A DNA stretch of 64,000 nt from Polyangium spumosum (lineage in GTDB: Bacteria > Myxococcota_A > Polyangia > Polyangiales > Polyangiaceae): assembly GCF_009649845.1 (NCBI RefSeq), contig NZ_WJIE01000008.1:186001-250000 (forward strand), in the 5' to 3' direction. This document shows, one piece after another, positions 40,961 to 50,190 of the stretch; positions within the stretch are counted from its first letter, which is position 1; each line of letters begins with the position of its first letter. The translations under genes were made by a program, and so were the position numbers. Below the pieces are notes generated by a model. That model ran no database searches and was not told where the DNA came from. It saw only the letters and a program-made list of their open reading frames with translations.

Positions 40961-41326
40961 CGAGGACTCCGTGAGGACCTGGAAAACGCCGCCTGGACGG
41001 CGAGCTTACTTCGTGGACGTTAGCTGACACGGCGCCTGGGCGGGCGCCATTGTCTCTGATTGCCGACACTGTCGGAAAGCGCCGTCGAATTCGCGTCGGA
41101 GGTCGCCGACGGGATCGGGGCCTCGCCCAGGCGCGTCGTGTGTTCCCCGGGGATCTGCGGGCGGCGCGGCTGGCACGATACGTGAACATACGACACCGGG
41201 TCGAATGAGGGACCACACGCTCGAGGTGTCGATTCCGCCGGCGTGTCCCGTTCCTCGTTTTCCCTCCTACGGGGAACGAGCAGCCGGGCGCGGCTCGGCC
41301 ATGCGGTTTCACGCGAAGGGATGTTG
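40961..41326. other. Intergenic region, no supported gene
   Basis: About 366 bp between the divergent histidine kinase and DUF1275 genes. A TGGCAC near 41170 followed by GATACGTGAA only partly resembles a sigma-54 promoter, because the downstream GC element is absent. No ORF with protein character is seen, and no strong repeat. The region must hold the promoters of both genes. Confidence 0.4.
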
Positions 41327-42097
41327 ATGTCTGTCGCTCTCCACACGCCGCCCACGATCTTTTCGATGCGCCACGTGCCGAGCTGGCTCTTGCTCGCGCT
41401 CGCGGGCGGGGCCGTCAACGCGGGCGCATTCATGGCTTGCCAGCGCTTCGTCACGCACGTCACGGGCTTGACCACGCAGCTCGGTATGGATATCGGGCTG
41501 TGGAGCCTCATGGCGGAGTATGGCGTGGTGGTGCTCTGCTTCATCGCGGGCGCCGGGGCCTCCGTGCTCGCGCTGGAGGGCCGCCACCAGCGCGGCAAGG
41601 AGCCATTACACGCGGTTCCGCTGGTGCTCGTGTCGTTCGTGCTCGCGGGGGTCGCGGTGGCCGGTCATGTGGGGACCTTCGGGCCGTTCGGCGCCTCGGT
41701 CGAGCAGCCCACGGACTTCCTGCTGCTGTCGCTCCTGAGCTTCGCCATGGGGCTGCAGAACGCGACGGTCGCGACGAGCACGGGGATGGCCATCCGGACG
41801 ACCCACATGACGGGGCCGGCGACGGATCTCGGCGTGCACCTCGCCACCTCGTTCTTCACGGAAGGGGAGGCCCGGCGCAACGCGCTGCGGGGCGCCGCGT
41901 TGCGCGGCGGAAAGATCATCGCATTCGCGACGGGCGGGGCCTTGATGGTGCCGGTCGTGCATGCCGGCGGCTACCTGGCGTTCCTGTTCCCCGGGATGAC
42001 CATCGTGGCCGCGACCGCCCTGAGCTTCATCCCCGGCTTCAGCGTCGAGGCGAGGCCCTCGCCGCCTGCGCTGAGCCGAAACCATCGCATCGCATAA
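41327..42097 (+). CDS. DUF1275 (YoaK-like) membrane protein
   Basis: 256 residues with about six hydrophobic spans. The first span begins SWLLLALAGGAVNAGAFM and is followed by THVTGLTTQLG. The FAMGLQNATVATSTG segment and THMTGPATDLGVHLA are typical of DUF1275 permease-like proteins of unknown substrate. The ATG at 41327 has GAAGGG 6 nt upstream; an ATG two codons earlier has none. A small membrane-protein gene follows after 34 bp. Confidence 0.88.
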   Translation: MSVALHTPPTIFSMRHVPSWLLLALAGGAVNAGAFMACQRFVTHVTGLTTQLGMDIGLWSLMAEYGVVVLCFIAGAGASVLALEGRHQRGKEPLHAVPLVLVSFVLAGVAVAGHVGTFGPFGASVEQPTDFLLLSLLSFAMGLQNATVATSTGMAIRTTHMTGPATDLGVHLATSFFTEGEARRNALRGAALRGGKIIAFATGGALMVPVVHAGGYLAFLFPGMTIVAATALSFIPGFSVEARPSPPALSRNHRIA

Positions 42098-42131
42098 GTG
42101 AACTCTCACGCGTCAGCCGAATGAGGAAGCC

Positions 42132-42569
42132 ATGACGACCCTGCCGAATTACCCGACACCGGACGAGCTTTCTTTCGGGCGCGCGGAGAGCACGCGCGCG
42201 CGCGGCGGCAAAGAGGAGCCGACGCTCGCGAACCCCGAGGTCGTCCTGGCGCGCGCCGAGGGCGTGTTTACCCACTCGATCCACCAATCGCGCCTCGTCT
42301 CGGCCGTTTGTTTCTTCGTCGCCGCGGCGCTGGCCGTCTTCGGGCTCTCGACGAGCTTCATGATGGTCTTCCTCGCGTTCGCCGTGCTCGTGGCCTTGGC
42401 GAGCCCGCCGCTCGCCCTGCGCGAGTTCCGCCTGGAGATCGAACGAGCGGCGCGATCGCAGGGCCTGCCCGTGGCCGCCGCGCGCCACGTGGCGGCCGAG
42501 AAGACCGCTGCCTTCCGCGCCAAGCGAGCGCGCGGCGAGCTCCTCGAGGGCGAGGCCGATCTCGGCTGA
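42132..42569 (+). CDS. Small membrane protein of unknown function
   Basis: 145 residues. The first 55 are polar. Two hydrophobic spans follow at about 56-100 (SAVCFFVAAALAVFGLS and MMVFLAFAVLVALAS), then a basic, Ala/Arg-rich tail that may be helical. No domain is recognised. It lies 34 bp downstream of the DUF1275 gene on the same strand and may be cotranscribed. Confidence 0.75.
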   Translation: MTTLPNYPTPDELSFGRAESTRARGGKEEPTLANPEVVLARAEGVFTHSIHQSRLVSAVCFFVAAALAVFGLSTSFMMVFLAFAVLVALASPPLALREFRLEIERAARSQGLPVAAARHVAAEKTAAFRAKRARGELLEGEADLG

Positions 42570-42692
42570 CCGCCACGCTCACGTTCTCCTGCCCCCGCCC
42601 CCGCCTTCCGTTTCTGCCTGCCCGCGCGCCTCTCCTGGCGCGGATGTCCTGACAGCCCGCGTCGTATCGACCTAGATGACGCATGGGGGTTC

Positions 42693-44588
42693 ATGACAGA
42701 CCACGGACGAGCGGGCCCGAGGAGGGACTGGGAAGGCGAGATGTTCCGGCTCCTGGTCGAGAACGTCGTCGATTACGCCATTTTCATCCTCGATCCGCAG
42801 GGCATCGTCCTGAGCTGGAGCAAGGGGGCCGAGCGGCTCCTCGGCTATCGCGAGGACGAGATCGTGGGGCGACCCATCGACGTCACCTTCACCCCCGAAG
42901 ACCTGCAAAACGGCATGCCCCGGCGCGAGCTCGACGAGGCCCTGGCGACCGGCCGAGGTGACGACGATCGATGGCACGTCCGCAAAGACGGGACGAGGTT
43001 CTGGTCGAGCGGCGTCGCGACGCCGCTGCTCGACGAACGCGGCCACCTCCGCGGTTTCGCCAAGATCATGCGGGACCGGACCGACTACAAGCGGACGGAG
43101 GAGGCCGAGCGCGAGCGGCAGCGGCAATTGCAGCTTTTGACCAACCACGTCCCGGTCCTGATCGCCCATTGCGACATCGAAGGACGCTTCAAATACGTCA
43201 ACAAACCCTACGCCGCCCGCCACGGCCTCGAGCCCGCCGACGTCGTGGGCAAACACGTCCGCGACGTGCTCGGCCCGGCCGGATACGCGACGATCGCGCC
43301 GCACGTGGACGCGGTCCTCCGGGGGGAGCGGGTCGAGTTCGAGACCGAGATCCTCATCGAGGGGATCGGCCCGCAGGTCATACGGTGCGCGTACGATCCG
43401 GAGTTCGACGAGGAGGGGCGGCTCCAGGGGTTCGTCGCCGCCCTCGTCAACGTGACCGAATCCAGGCAGGCGAGGAACGCCCTGCGCGAGACCGAGGAGC
43501 GGCTGCGGACCCTCAGCGACAACCTGCCGCGCGGCGCTGTCTATCAAATGGTGGCCGACAGCTCGGGGGGCAGGCGATTTCTTTATATCAGCGCCGGCAT
43601 CGAGGCGGTCCTCGGGGTCACGCCTGCCGAGGTCCTGGCGGACGCCTCCACGATATATCGCCTCATTCACGAGGACGACGTCCCTCACATGCGCGAGCAG
43701 GAGCTGGTCGCCATTCGTGAGCTCGTCCCTTTTGATGGCGAGTTCCGGATGTGGACCCGCTCGGGCGGCGTCGTGTGGGTTCATTGCCGCTCGGCCCGCC
43801 GTCGTTTGTCGACCGGACAGACCATGTGGGAAGGCATCTTCATGGACGTGACGGACCGCAAGCAGGCCGAGCAGGCCCTGCGCGAGGCCGCCCGCCGCAA
43901 GGACGAGTTTCTGGCCATGCTGGCGCACGAGCTCAGAAACCCGCTGGCGCCGATCCGGACGGCCGCGCAGGTCCTCCGGATGCTCGGCGTCGCCGACCCG
44001 AGGGCCGAGCGATCCACGAAGATCATCGAGCGCCAGGTGGAGCACATGAGCCGGCTCGTCGACGATCTCCTGGACGTCAGTCGAATCACGAGCGGCAAGA
44101 TCAAGCTCCAGAAGGGGCGGGTGGACCTCGCGACGGTCGTGGCGCCGGCCGTCGAGACGGCGCGGCCGCTCATCGACGCCCGCAAGCACGAGCTCTCGAT
44201 CGAGCTGCCGCCCGAGGGTGTCTGCGTGTACGCCGACCCGACGCGGCTGACCCAGATGGTCGAGAACCTCCTGACGAACGCCGCCAAGTACACGGAGGAG
44301 CGCGGGCGGATCACGCTCGCCGCCACGCGCGAGGGGGACACGGCGGTCCTCCGCGTGCGGGACACGGGCATGGGCATCCCCCAGGAGATGCTGACGAAGG
44401 TCTTTGATCTCTTCACGCAGGTGGACCGCTCGCTGGCCCGATCGGAGGGCGGGCTCGGGATCGGGCTGACGCTGGTGAAGAACATCGCCGAAATGCACGG
44501 GGGCACGGTCGCGGCCTTCAGCGAAGGCAGAGGCAAGGGCAGCGAATTCGTGGTTCGTTTGCCGATTTCAGGAGAGGCAAAGGCCTAG
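42693..44588 (+). CDS. Multi-PAS sensor histidine kinase
   Basis: 631 residues, no membrane segment. Three PAS-like domains occur at about 20-135, 145-265 and 275-395. The first opens with DYAIFILDPQGIVLSWSKGA, a pattern common in PAS domains that bind cofactors or redox ligands. The H-box AMLAHELRNPLAPI has His412, and the ATPase region has NLLTNAAKYT, DTGMGIPQ and GIGLTLVKNIAEMHGG. There is no receiver. The ligand is unknown. A cyclase-FHA gene starts 39 bp downstream. Confidence 0.94.
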   Translation: MTDHGRAGPRRDWEGEMFRLLVENVVDYAIFILDPQGIVLSWSKGAERLLGYREDEIVGRPIDVTFTPEDLQNGMPRRELDEALATGRGDDDRWHVRKDGTRFWSSGVATPLLDERGHLRGFAKIMRDRTDYKRTEEAERERQRQLQLLTNHVPVLIAHCDIEGRFKYVNKPYAARHGLEPADVVGKHVRDVLGPAGYATIAPHVDAVLRGERVEFETEILIEGIGPQVIRCAYDPEFDEEGRLQGFVAALVNVTESRQARNALRETEERLRTLSDNLPRGAVYQMVADSSGGRRFLYISAGIEAVLGVTPAEVLADASTIYRLIHEDDVPHMREQELVAIRELVPFDGEFRMWTRSGGVVWVHCRSARRRLSTGQTMWEGIFMDVTDRKQAEQALREAARRKDEFLAMLAHELRNPLAPIRTAAQVLRMLGVADPRAERSTKIIERQVEHMSRLVDDLLDVSRITSGKIKLQKGRVDLATVVAPAVETARPLIDARKHELSIELPPEGVCVYADPTRLTQMVENLLTNAAKYTEERGRITLAATREGDTAVLRVRDTGMGIPQEMLTKVFDLFTQVDRSLARSEGGLGIGLTLVKNIAEMHGGTVAAFSEGRGKGSEFVVRLPISGEAKA

Positions 44589-44627
44589 GCGGGACGGAAA
44601 CTTCGCGCTACCTTGGTTCGTCCCACG

Positions 44628-45611
44628 ATGCACCTCGACCTCGACGCGATGAGCTTGACGGAGATCATCCGGCTCCAGACCGAGCTCTCGCAGGTCCTCA
44701 CGCGGCGTTTCGAGCGGCCGCTCGCGCTCGGGTTCACGGACATCGTGGGTTCGACCGCGTATTTCGCCCGCTTCGGCGACAAGGCGGGCCGCGCTTTGCA
44801 GCAGCTCCACCACGACCTCCTCTGCGAGTCGATCCGCCCCTTCGAGGGCCGCATCGTCGACGTCGCGGGCGACGGCGCGTTCACCTGCTTCGCGAGCGTC
44901 GAAAAGGCCGTCCGTGGGCTCGTCGTGTTCCTCGAGCGCGCCGCGCGGGTGAACGAGACCCGCAGCCACGAGCACCGCCTCGTGGTCCGCCTCGGCGTGC
45001 ACTTCGGCCCCGTGCTCACGGACGGCGTGATCGTCTCGGGCGACGCGGTGAACCTCTGCGCCCGCATCACCTCCACGGCCGACCCCGGCGAGCTCCGCCT
45101 CTCGGCCTCTGCCTTGCGCGAATCGCCGCCCGACATCCGCGTGCGCGCCTTCCCCGTCCCGCCCGTGGTCGTCCGGGGCCACCCCGAGCCGCTCGTGCTC
45201 TTTCGCTTCGATTGGCGCGACGAACACCGCCTCCCCGGCTCCGTGCTCGTGCGCGAGACGGGCGACACCTTCGTATTGCCGCGGCAGGACCTCATCAGCT
45301 TCGGTCGATTGCGGGGGGACGAGGGGACGCGGGGGAACGACGTGGTCCTCTCGCTGCGTGATACGAAGCTCGAGCAGCGCGTGAGCCGCTGGCATTTCGA
45401 GCTCAGGCGAAAGCCCGAGGGATACGTGCTGCGGCCGCTGTCGCGGCAGCCGACGGAGGTGGACGGGCGGAGGGTCGAGGCGCATGGGGAAGCGCTCATC
45501 CAACCCGGGTCGATCGTGCGGCTCTCGAAGGCGGTGACGCTGGAGTTCCTGGCGAGGCAGGAGGCGGCCCCGGGCAATGCCTCGCCGACGCTGGAGCCGC
45601 GTTCGGGCTGA
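44628..45611 (+). CDS. Class III adenylate/guanylate cyclase with FHA domain
   Basis: 327 residues, cytoplasmic. The cyclase domain comes first (about 25-190). It has the metal-binding Asp in GFTDIVGSTAYFARFG, the second acidic site in DVAGDGAFTCFAS, and the GDAVNLCARI stretch with the transition-state Asn and Arg. The FHA domain follows at about 210-310, with FGRLRGDEGTRGNDVVLS and VSRWHFEL. So a cyclic-nucleotide output seems coupled to phosphothreonine binding. Cyclase before FHA is less common than the reverse. The ATG at 44628 is chosen; a TTG 5 codons earlier is possible. Confidence 0.88.
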   Translation: MHLDLDAMSLTEIIRLQTELSQVLTRRFERPLALGFTDIVGSTAYFARFGDKAGRALQQLHHDLLCESIRPFEGRIVDVAGDGAFTCFASVEKAVRGLVVFLERAARVNETRSHEHRLVVRLGVHFGPVLTDGVIVSGDAVNLCARITSTADPGELRLSASALRESPPDIRVRAFPVPPVVVRGHPEPLVLFRFDWRDEHRLPGSVLVRETGDTFVLPRQDLISFGRLRGDEGTRGNDVVLSLRDTKLEQRVSRWHFELRRKPEGYVLRPLSRQPTEVDGRRVEAHGEALIQPGSIVRLSKAVTLEFLARQEAAPGNASPTLEPRSG

Positions 45612-45670
45612 ATACACGAGGCCGGGTGATGGCGGCCGGCCGCTCGCTGGTCTATATCGGCGGCCTGGCC

Positions 45671-46639
45671 ATGCCTCCGCACGAAACCATCCTGCTCTCG
45701 CGCTCCGATGTCCGTTCCCTCCTGTCGATGGATGCCGCCATCGCCGCGGTCGAGGCCGCGTTCGAGGCCCACGGGCACGGACGCGCGCTCATGCCGCCGA
45801 AGGTCTACCTCGAGCTCGACGCCTACCACGGCGATCTGCGCGCCATGCCCGCCTACGTCGACGGCGCCGCCGGCGTGAAGTGGGTCAACTCCCACCCGGA
45901 GAACCCTGCGCGCTTCGACCTGCCCGCCGTCATGGGCATGTACATCCTCTCCGACCCTGCGACCGCGCTGCCCCTCGCCGTCATGGATGCCACGCTCCTC
46001 ACGGCCGTGCGCACCGGCGCCGCCGCCGCGATCGCCTCGAAGCACCTCGCGCCGCGACCGCCGAAGACCGTTGGCTTCGTCGGGTGCGGCGTGCAGGCGC
46101 GCACGCTGCTCGAGGCGCATCGCGCCGTCTACGGCGACACGTTCGAGGTCCTCTGCGCCGACGTCTCCGAGCACGCCGCGCGCGCCTTCGCCGACGAGGC
46201 GCGCGGCCGTGTCGTCTCCCTCGAGGAGGCCTCCGGCGCCGACGTCGTGAATGCCTCCACGCCCGCGCGCGCGCCCGTCGTCAAGCGCGCCTGGGTGAAG
46301 GAGAACGCGCACGTAAATGCCATCGGCGCCGACGCGCACGGCAAGCAGGAGCTCGAGCCCGCGATCCTGCTCGCGGGCCGCGTCGTCATCGACGACTGGG
46401 AGCAAGCCACGCACAGCGGCGAGGTGAACGTCCCGCTGCAAACGGGCGAGCTCCGCCGCGAGCAGATCCACGCGACGCTCGGCGAGATCCTCGCGGGAAA
46501 GCGCCCTGGACGAGGAGATGCGCCCCTCACGGTGTTCGACTCGACGGGGCTCGCCGTACAAGACGTCGCGCTCGCCCGGGTCGTGCACGCCGCCGCGCGC
46601 GAGCGTGGCGTCGGCACGGGCTTCGACTTCTTCCGCTGA
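45671..46639 (+). CDS. Ornithine cyclodeaminase / mu-crystallin family enzyme
   Basis: 322 residues from the ATG at 45671. The fold opens ILLSRSDVRSLLSMDAAIAAVEAAF and has the substrate-binding GDLRAMPAYVDGAAGVKWV. The NAD-binding VGFVGCGVQARTLLEAH follows. The VNAIGADAHGKQELEP segment is typical. Family members deaminate ornithine, dehydrogenate alanine or reduce ketimines. The exact substrate is not predictable. A GTG or ATG 15 codons earlier is possible but lies before a poor N-terminus. A hairpin follows the stop. Confidence 0.87.
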   Translation: MPPHETILLSRSDVRSLLSMDAAIAAVEAAFEAHGHGRALMPPKVYLELDAYHGDLRAMPAYVDGAAGVKWVNSHPENPARFDLPAVMGMYILSDPATALPLAVMDATLLTAVRTGAAAAIASKHLAPRPPKTVGFVGCGVQARTLLEAHRAVYGDTFEVLCADVSEHAARAFADEARGRVVSLEEASGADVVNASTPARAPVVKRAWVKENAHVNAIGADAHGKQELEPAILLAGRVVIDDWEQATHSGEVNVPLQTGELRREQIHATLGEILAGKRPGRGDAPLTVFDSTGLAVQDVALARVVHAAARERGVGTGFDFFR

Positions 46640-46651
46640 TACCATGGGTGT

Positions 46652-46680
46652 GGCGCCCCCGGGGGGGTCGCCTTCTTTCT
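46652..46680 (+). terminator. Putative terminator with T-rich tail
   Basis: GGCG...CCCC pairs with GGGG...CGCC around a very short centre at 46652-46672, and TTCTTTCT follows. It sits between the cyclodeaminase stop and the quinone-reductase start. Confidence 0.45.
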
Positions 46681-46698
46681 TGAAGGAGCGCCACATCC

Positions 46699-47403
46699 AT
46701 GAAGGTGTTCATCGTTCATGCGCATCCCGAGCCGAAGAGCTTCAACGCGTCGATGACGCGCCTCGCCGTCGAGGTCTTCGAGGGCGGAGGGCACGACGTC
46801 GTCGTCTCGGATCTCTACGCGATGGGATGGAACCCCGTCACGGGGCCGCACAACTTCACGTCCCGCAAGGACCCCGCCGTCTTCAAGCAGCAGATCGAGG
46901 AGGCCCACGCCGTCGAGACGAACGGCTTCTCGCCCGACGTGCAGGCCGAAATCGAAAAACTCTTCTGGTGCGACGCGCTGATCTTCCAGTTCCCCCTGTG
47001 GTGGTTCGCGATGCCCGCGATCCTCAAGGGCTGGGTCGATCGCGTCTACGCCTTCCAGCGCGTCTATGGCGGCGGCAAGTGGTACGACCACGGCACCATG
47101 CGCGGCAAACGCGCCATGGCCTCCGTCACGACCGGCGGGCCCGCCTCGATGTACGAGGAGACCGGCCTCGCCGGCGACATGAACATGCTGCTCGCCCCCG
47201 TCAACCAGGGCGTCTTCCGCTACGTCGGCTTTGACGTCCTGCCGCCCTTCGTCGCCTGGTCGCCGGCCCGCAGCGCTGAAGCGGATCGCGCCCGCATGCT
47301 CGCCGCCTACCGCGAGCGCCTGCTCGCCTGGGAGAACACGCAGCCCATCACCTACCCGCCGCTCTCTGCCTACGATCCGTCGTTCCGCCTCAAGCGCGCC
47401 TGA
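46699..47403 (+). CDS. NAD(P)H:quinone reductase, flavodoxin-like fold
   Basis: 234 residues. The FMN/FAD-binding start MKVFIVHAHPEPKSFNASM, the FQFPLWWFAMPAILKGWVDRV loop and the TTGGPASMYEETG segment match the NQO1/MdaB/KefF-type reductases. These transfer two electrons from NAD(P)H to quinones. AAGGAG lies before the ATG, about 12 nt upstream. The gene is monocistronic by context, after a probable terminator and before a kinase gene with a 73-bp gap. Confidence 0.9.
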   Translation: MKVFIVHAHPEPKSFNASMTRLAVEVFEGGGHDVVVSDLYAMGWNPVTGPHNFTSRKDPAVFKQQIEEAHAVETNGFSPDVQAEIEKLFWCDALIFQFPLWWFAMPAILKGWVDRVYAFQRVYGGGKWYDHGTMRGKRAMASVTTGGPASMYEETGLAGDMNMLLAPVNQGVFRYVGFDVLPPFVAWSPARSAEADRARMLAAYRERLLAWENTQPITYPPLSAYDPSFRLKRA

Positions 47404-47476
47404 CGGGCGCCGGCAAGAACACTCGTGCTTTCTGCCGGGGGGCAAGAGATACTCGCGCCCCGAGGGCGGTCCGAGC

Positions 47477-49144
47477 GTGACGACGGACAAGGGCGAGGAC
47501 GAGCGAAGGCTTCCGGACAGCGACAGCGGCGCGGCGGCGAGCCCCCCGCCGAGCCGCCCCGCGGCCACGTCGACGCTTCGTGGCAGGCACATCGCGCCTC
47601 GCCCCGCCTCGTCGCCCTTCTTCCGCAACGAGGCCCTGCCGGGCGCCCACCTCTACGACGGCCCTCCGCCCTCCGTCACCGCGACCCCGGCCGCCGCGGC
47701 GCCGCTGCTCTTCGTCTGCGACGAGTGCTGGCGGACCTTCACCGACGGCTCGCAGCTCTCCTGCGCTTGCGAGCGACCTCGCCCGGACGAGGGCTGGGCT
47801 GCGATGCCCTACGTCCTGCGGGGCCGCTTCCTCTTCGTCGAGCTGCTCGGCCGCGGCGGCATGGGCGCGGTCTTCCGGGCCTACGATCAGGCCTCGAAGG
47901 ACAGGCCCTGGGTCGCGGTGAAGGTCATCCAGAAGGGCGCCCCGGAGCTCGAGGTTTCGCTCAAGGAGATGTTCCGCCGCGAGGTCGCCGCGGCGCAGAT
48001 GCTCGCGCAGCACAAGCAGTTCTTCGTCGACGTCCTCGGCTTCGACGACGTCGCGCCGGCGCACCTCGCGCTCGAGTACGTCCCCTGGCAGACCCTCGCC
48101 GACCTCGTGGCCTCCTTGCCCGCGATCGAGCGGCGCCTGCCGCCGGCCCAGGTCGCGCGTATCGGCATCGCCGTCCTGCGTGGCGTGGCCAAGATGCATT
48201 TCCACCGCATCGTCCACCGCGACCTCACGCCGGCGAACATCTTCGTCCGCTACGTGCCCGAGCGGGAGGGCTACGACGTCAAGATCACCGACCTCGGCCT
48301 CTGGGCCTTCGATCAGGTGCAGGGCGAGAGTGACTCGCTCTCCCTCGTGGCCATGCCCGGCACCGCGGGCACGGCGGCGTACATGAGCCCCGAGCAATCG
48401 ACGGGCGAGAAGGTCGGCGCCGCGTCGGATCTACACGCGATCGGCTCGGTCCTCTGGGAGCTCGCGACGGGCTCGGTCCCGTACCCCGCGACCCCCGACG
48501 GGCGCGTGCACGAGATCATCGAGCGGCGCGCCAAGACCCTGCGCGAGCGGCCGTCGCGGCCCTCGTACATGCCGGAGGGGCTGTATCACGTGCTCGTCAA
48601 GGCGCTCTCGTTCGAGGCCGAGTCGCGCTTCTCCGCGGCGAACGACATGCGCAAGGCGCTCGAGGCCTTCGTCGCGTCGTACCAGCAGGAGCGGCTGCGC
48701 GACCTCGAGGATGCGCTCGGCCGCATCGACGGCCTCGCCCGCAAGGTGACGAGCCTGCGCGACAAGATGACGCCGATGCGCGAGGTGCTCGAGCGGCTCT
48801 CGTTGCTCGGCGCGATCTTGCGCGAGGCGCAGGAGCAACGTGGCGAGGCCGAGCCGGCCGTGCTCCGGACGATCGCGGACAACACCGAGACGCAGCTCGA
48901 CCAGATCACGCGTGAGCTCGGCGCGCTCGCCGAGTGGCTGCGGGTGCTCGGCGAGAAGAAGGATCTGCCGTCGGGGGAGAAGTCGGGGCGGCGCGAGATC
49001 GAGGTGCTCGCGCCGCGCGAGGGCCGGGCCACGCGCGCCTCGGGCAAGCAGGGAGGGGAGAGCCGCGAGCGCCTGCTCTGGGGCATCGCGGTGGGGCTCC
49101 TGATGATCGTGCTCGGCCTGTTCTTGTGGCGGGCGCGGGGCTGA
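47477..49144 (+). CDS. Atypical Ser/Thr kinase (DLG variant) with Cys motif and C-terminal anchor
   Basis: 555 residues from a GTG. Residues 1-75 are Pro/Ser-rich. Cys81, Cys84, Cys96 and Cys98 (CDEC and CAC) form a small possible zinc knuckle just before the kinase domain. The kinase part (about 115-410) has GRGGMG, Lys149 in VAVK, HRD with Asp249 and MSPEQ. The metal motif is DLG (272-274) instead of DFG. A long heptad-like region follows at about 415-505, and a hydrophobic segment at 531-552 forms a tail anchor with almost nothing outside. It likely works at the inner membrane as an oligomer. Substrate unknown. Confidence 0.85.
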   Translation: MTTDKGEDERRLPDSDSGAAASPPPSRPAATSTLRGRHIAPRPASSPFFRNEALPGAHLYDGPPPSVTATPAAAAPLLFVCDECWRTFTDGSQLSCACERPRPDEGWAAMPYVLRGRFLFVELLGRGGMGAVFRAYDQASKDRPWVAVKVIQKGAPELEVSLKEMFRREVAAAQMLAQHKQFFVDVLGFDDVAPAHLALEYVPWQTLADLVASLPAIERRLPPAQVARIGIAVLRGVAKMHFHRIVHRDLTPANIFVRYVPEREGYDVKITDLGLWAFDQVQGESDSLSLVAMPGTAGTAAYMSPEQSTGEKVGAASDLHAIGSVLWELATGSVPYPATPDGRVHEIIERRAKTLRERPSRPSYMPEGLYHVLVKALSFEAESRFSAANDMRKALEAFVASYQQERLRDLEDALGRIDGLARKVTSLRDKMTPMREVLERLSLLGAILREAQEQRGEAEPAVLRTIADNTETQLDQITRELGALAEWLRVLGEKKDLPSGEKSGRREIEVLAPREGRATRASGKQGGESRERLLWGIAVGLLMIVLGLFLWRARG

Positions 49145-49146
49145 CG

Positions 49147-49983
49147 TCAGGGCGCGCAGTAGTCGTCTTGCGCCGTCACCGACTCCACCTGGACCGTCGT
49201 CCCCTTGTGGATGACGAACTCGCTCTCGCCGACCTCATTCATCCCCGGGGCCCAGTCGTACGTGTAGCCGAGCCGTGTCCAGGGGTAGCCGGGGTCGCCG
49301 TACGAACTCGCCTTCAGGTCGTTGATCCAGTCCATGTGGTCCTGCGGCGTGCCGGCGGGGAAGTCGAGCTCGGCCACGTTGTCGTCGATCTCGCCGTCGG
49401 GGGAGGGCCGGAACATGTCGGCCAGCGGGACCCACAGCTCCACGACGCGATCCTTGCCGTTGTTCGGCGGCAGGCCGAGGCGCTGCTCCAGCCGGAGCGA
49501 GAGATCGGCGCCCGTCAGCCCCGTCGCCTTGCAGAACTCCGCGAGCTTCGGCGCGGCCGAGACCCAGACCTCCACGGCGAGGGTCGTCTCCATGCCGACG
49601 AGGCTGTCGTACCCGGGGAACGACGTCCACGTGACCATCTTCACGCGCCCGTTCGCGTCGAAGACGAGCTCGCCGTTGTCCGCGCGGAGGGCCGTCAGCA
49701 TGTCGGAGATCTCGCTCGCCTCGGCGACCTCGGCGTCGGCGACGGCGGCCTTGTAGAGCGCCATCAGGTCTTCGCCGCCCCCCGCGCCACCCGCGCCACC
49801 CGCGCCACCTGCGCCGCCTGCGCCACCTGCGCCGCCTGCGCCGCCTGCGCCGCCCTGACCACCTGCGCCGCCGTCTCCGCCCGTGCCGCCCGCGCCGCCC
49901 GTGTTGCCGTCGCCGCCGTCGCCGCAGCCGGCCAGGAAAGCAACGAGCCCCAGAGCGACCAGGATATGCCTCAAGTTCTTCAT
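49147..49983 (-). CDS. Lipoprotein with long Gly/Ala-Gly-Gly linker
   Basis: 278 residues. A clear lipobox, FLAGC, is at about 16-20. A linker of GGAGG-type repeats spans about 21-70. The C-terminal 205 residues form one domain with a mixed alpha/beta pattern: VTWTSFPGYDSLVGMET, KLAEFCKATGLTGADLSLRLEQ, then FPAGTPQDHMDWINDL. I do not recognise it. It is a lipid-anchored surface or periplasmic protein. The gene converges on the kinase gene 2 bp away and is divergent from the propeller-like gene at 50191. Confidence 0.82.
   Translation of the reverse strand: MKNLRHILVALGLVAFLAGCGDGGDGNTGGAGGTGGDGGAGGQGGAGGAGGAGGAGGAGGAGGAGGAGGGEDLMALYKAAVADAEVAEASEISDMLTALRADNGELVFDANGRVKMVTWTSFPGYDSLVGMETTLAVEVWVSAAPKLAEFCKATGLTGADLSLRLEQRLGLPPNNGKDRVVELWVPLADMFRPSPDGEIDDNVAELDFPAGTPQDHMDWINDLKASSYGDPGYPWTRLGYTYDWAPGMNEVGESEFVIHKGTTVQVESVTAQDDYCAP
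49777..49870 (-). repeat. Coding tandem repeat for the Gly-rich linker
   Basis: Near-identical 9-bp units (on the plus strand CGCCACCTG / CGCCGCCTG) repeat about ten times within the lipoprotein gene at 49147-49983. They encode GGA triplets. Confidence 0.8.
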
Positions 49984-50190
49984 GTCTTCTCCTCAAGCGA
50001 GCGCTGCGCCGGATGTCAGCGAGCGCGGCGCGTCGAGCAACCGATATGCCAGCGTGCTGACGCTGTGAATCCGAAAGCGGGCTGAGGGGCCGACGCCTCG
50101 ATCGAGGACAGGAGGCCGATGCGGAGAGGCCTCGCAGTGGCCGAGCCAACGAGCCTTCCTTCGGCGGGGGCATTTCTGGTATCGGACACC

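Noticed and set aside
41165-41190. Possible sigma-54 promoter (TGGCAC then GATACGTGAA)
   Set aside because: The -24 part is good, but the GC of the -12 element is missing.
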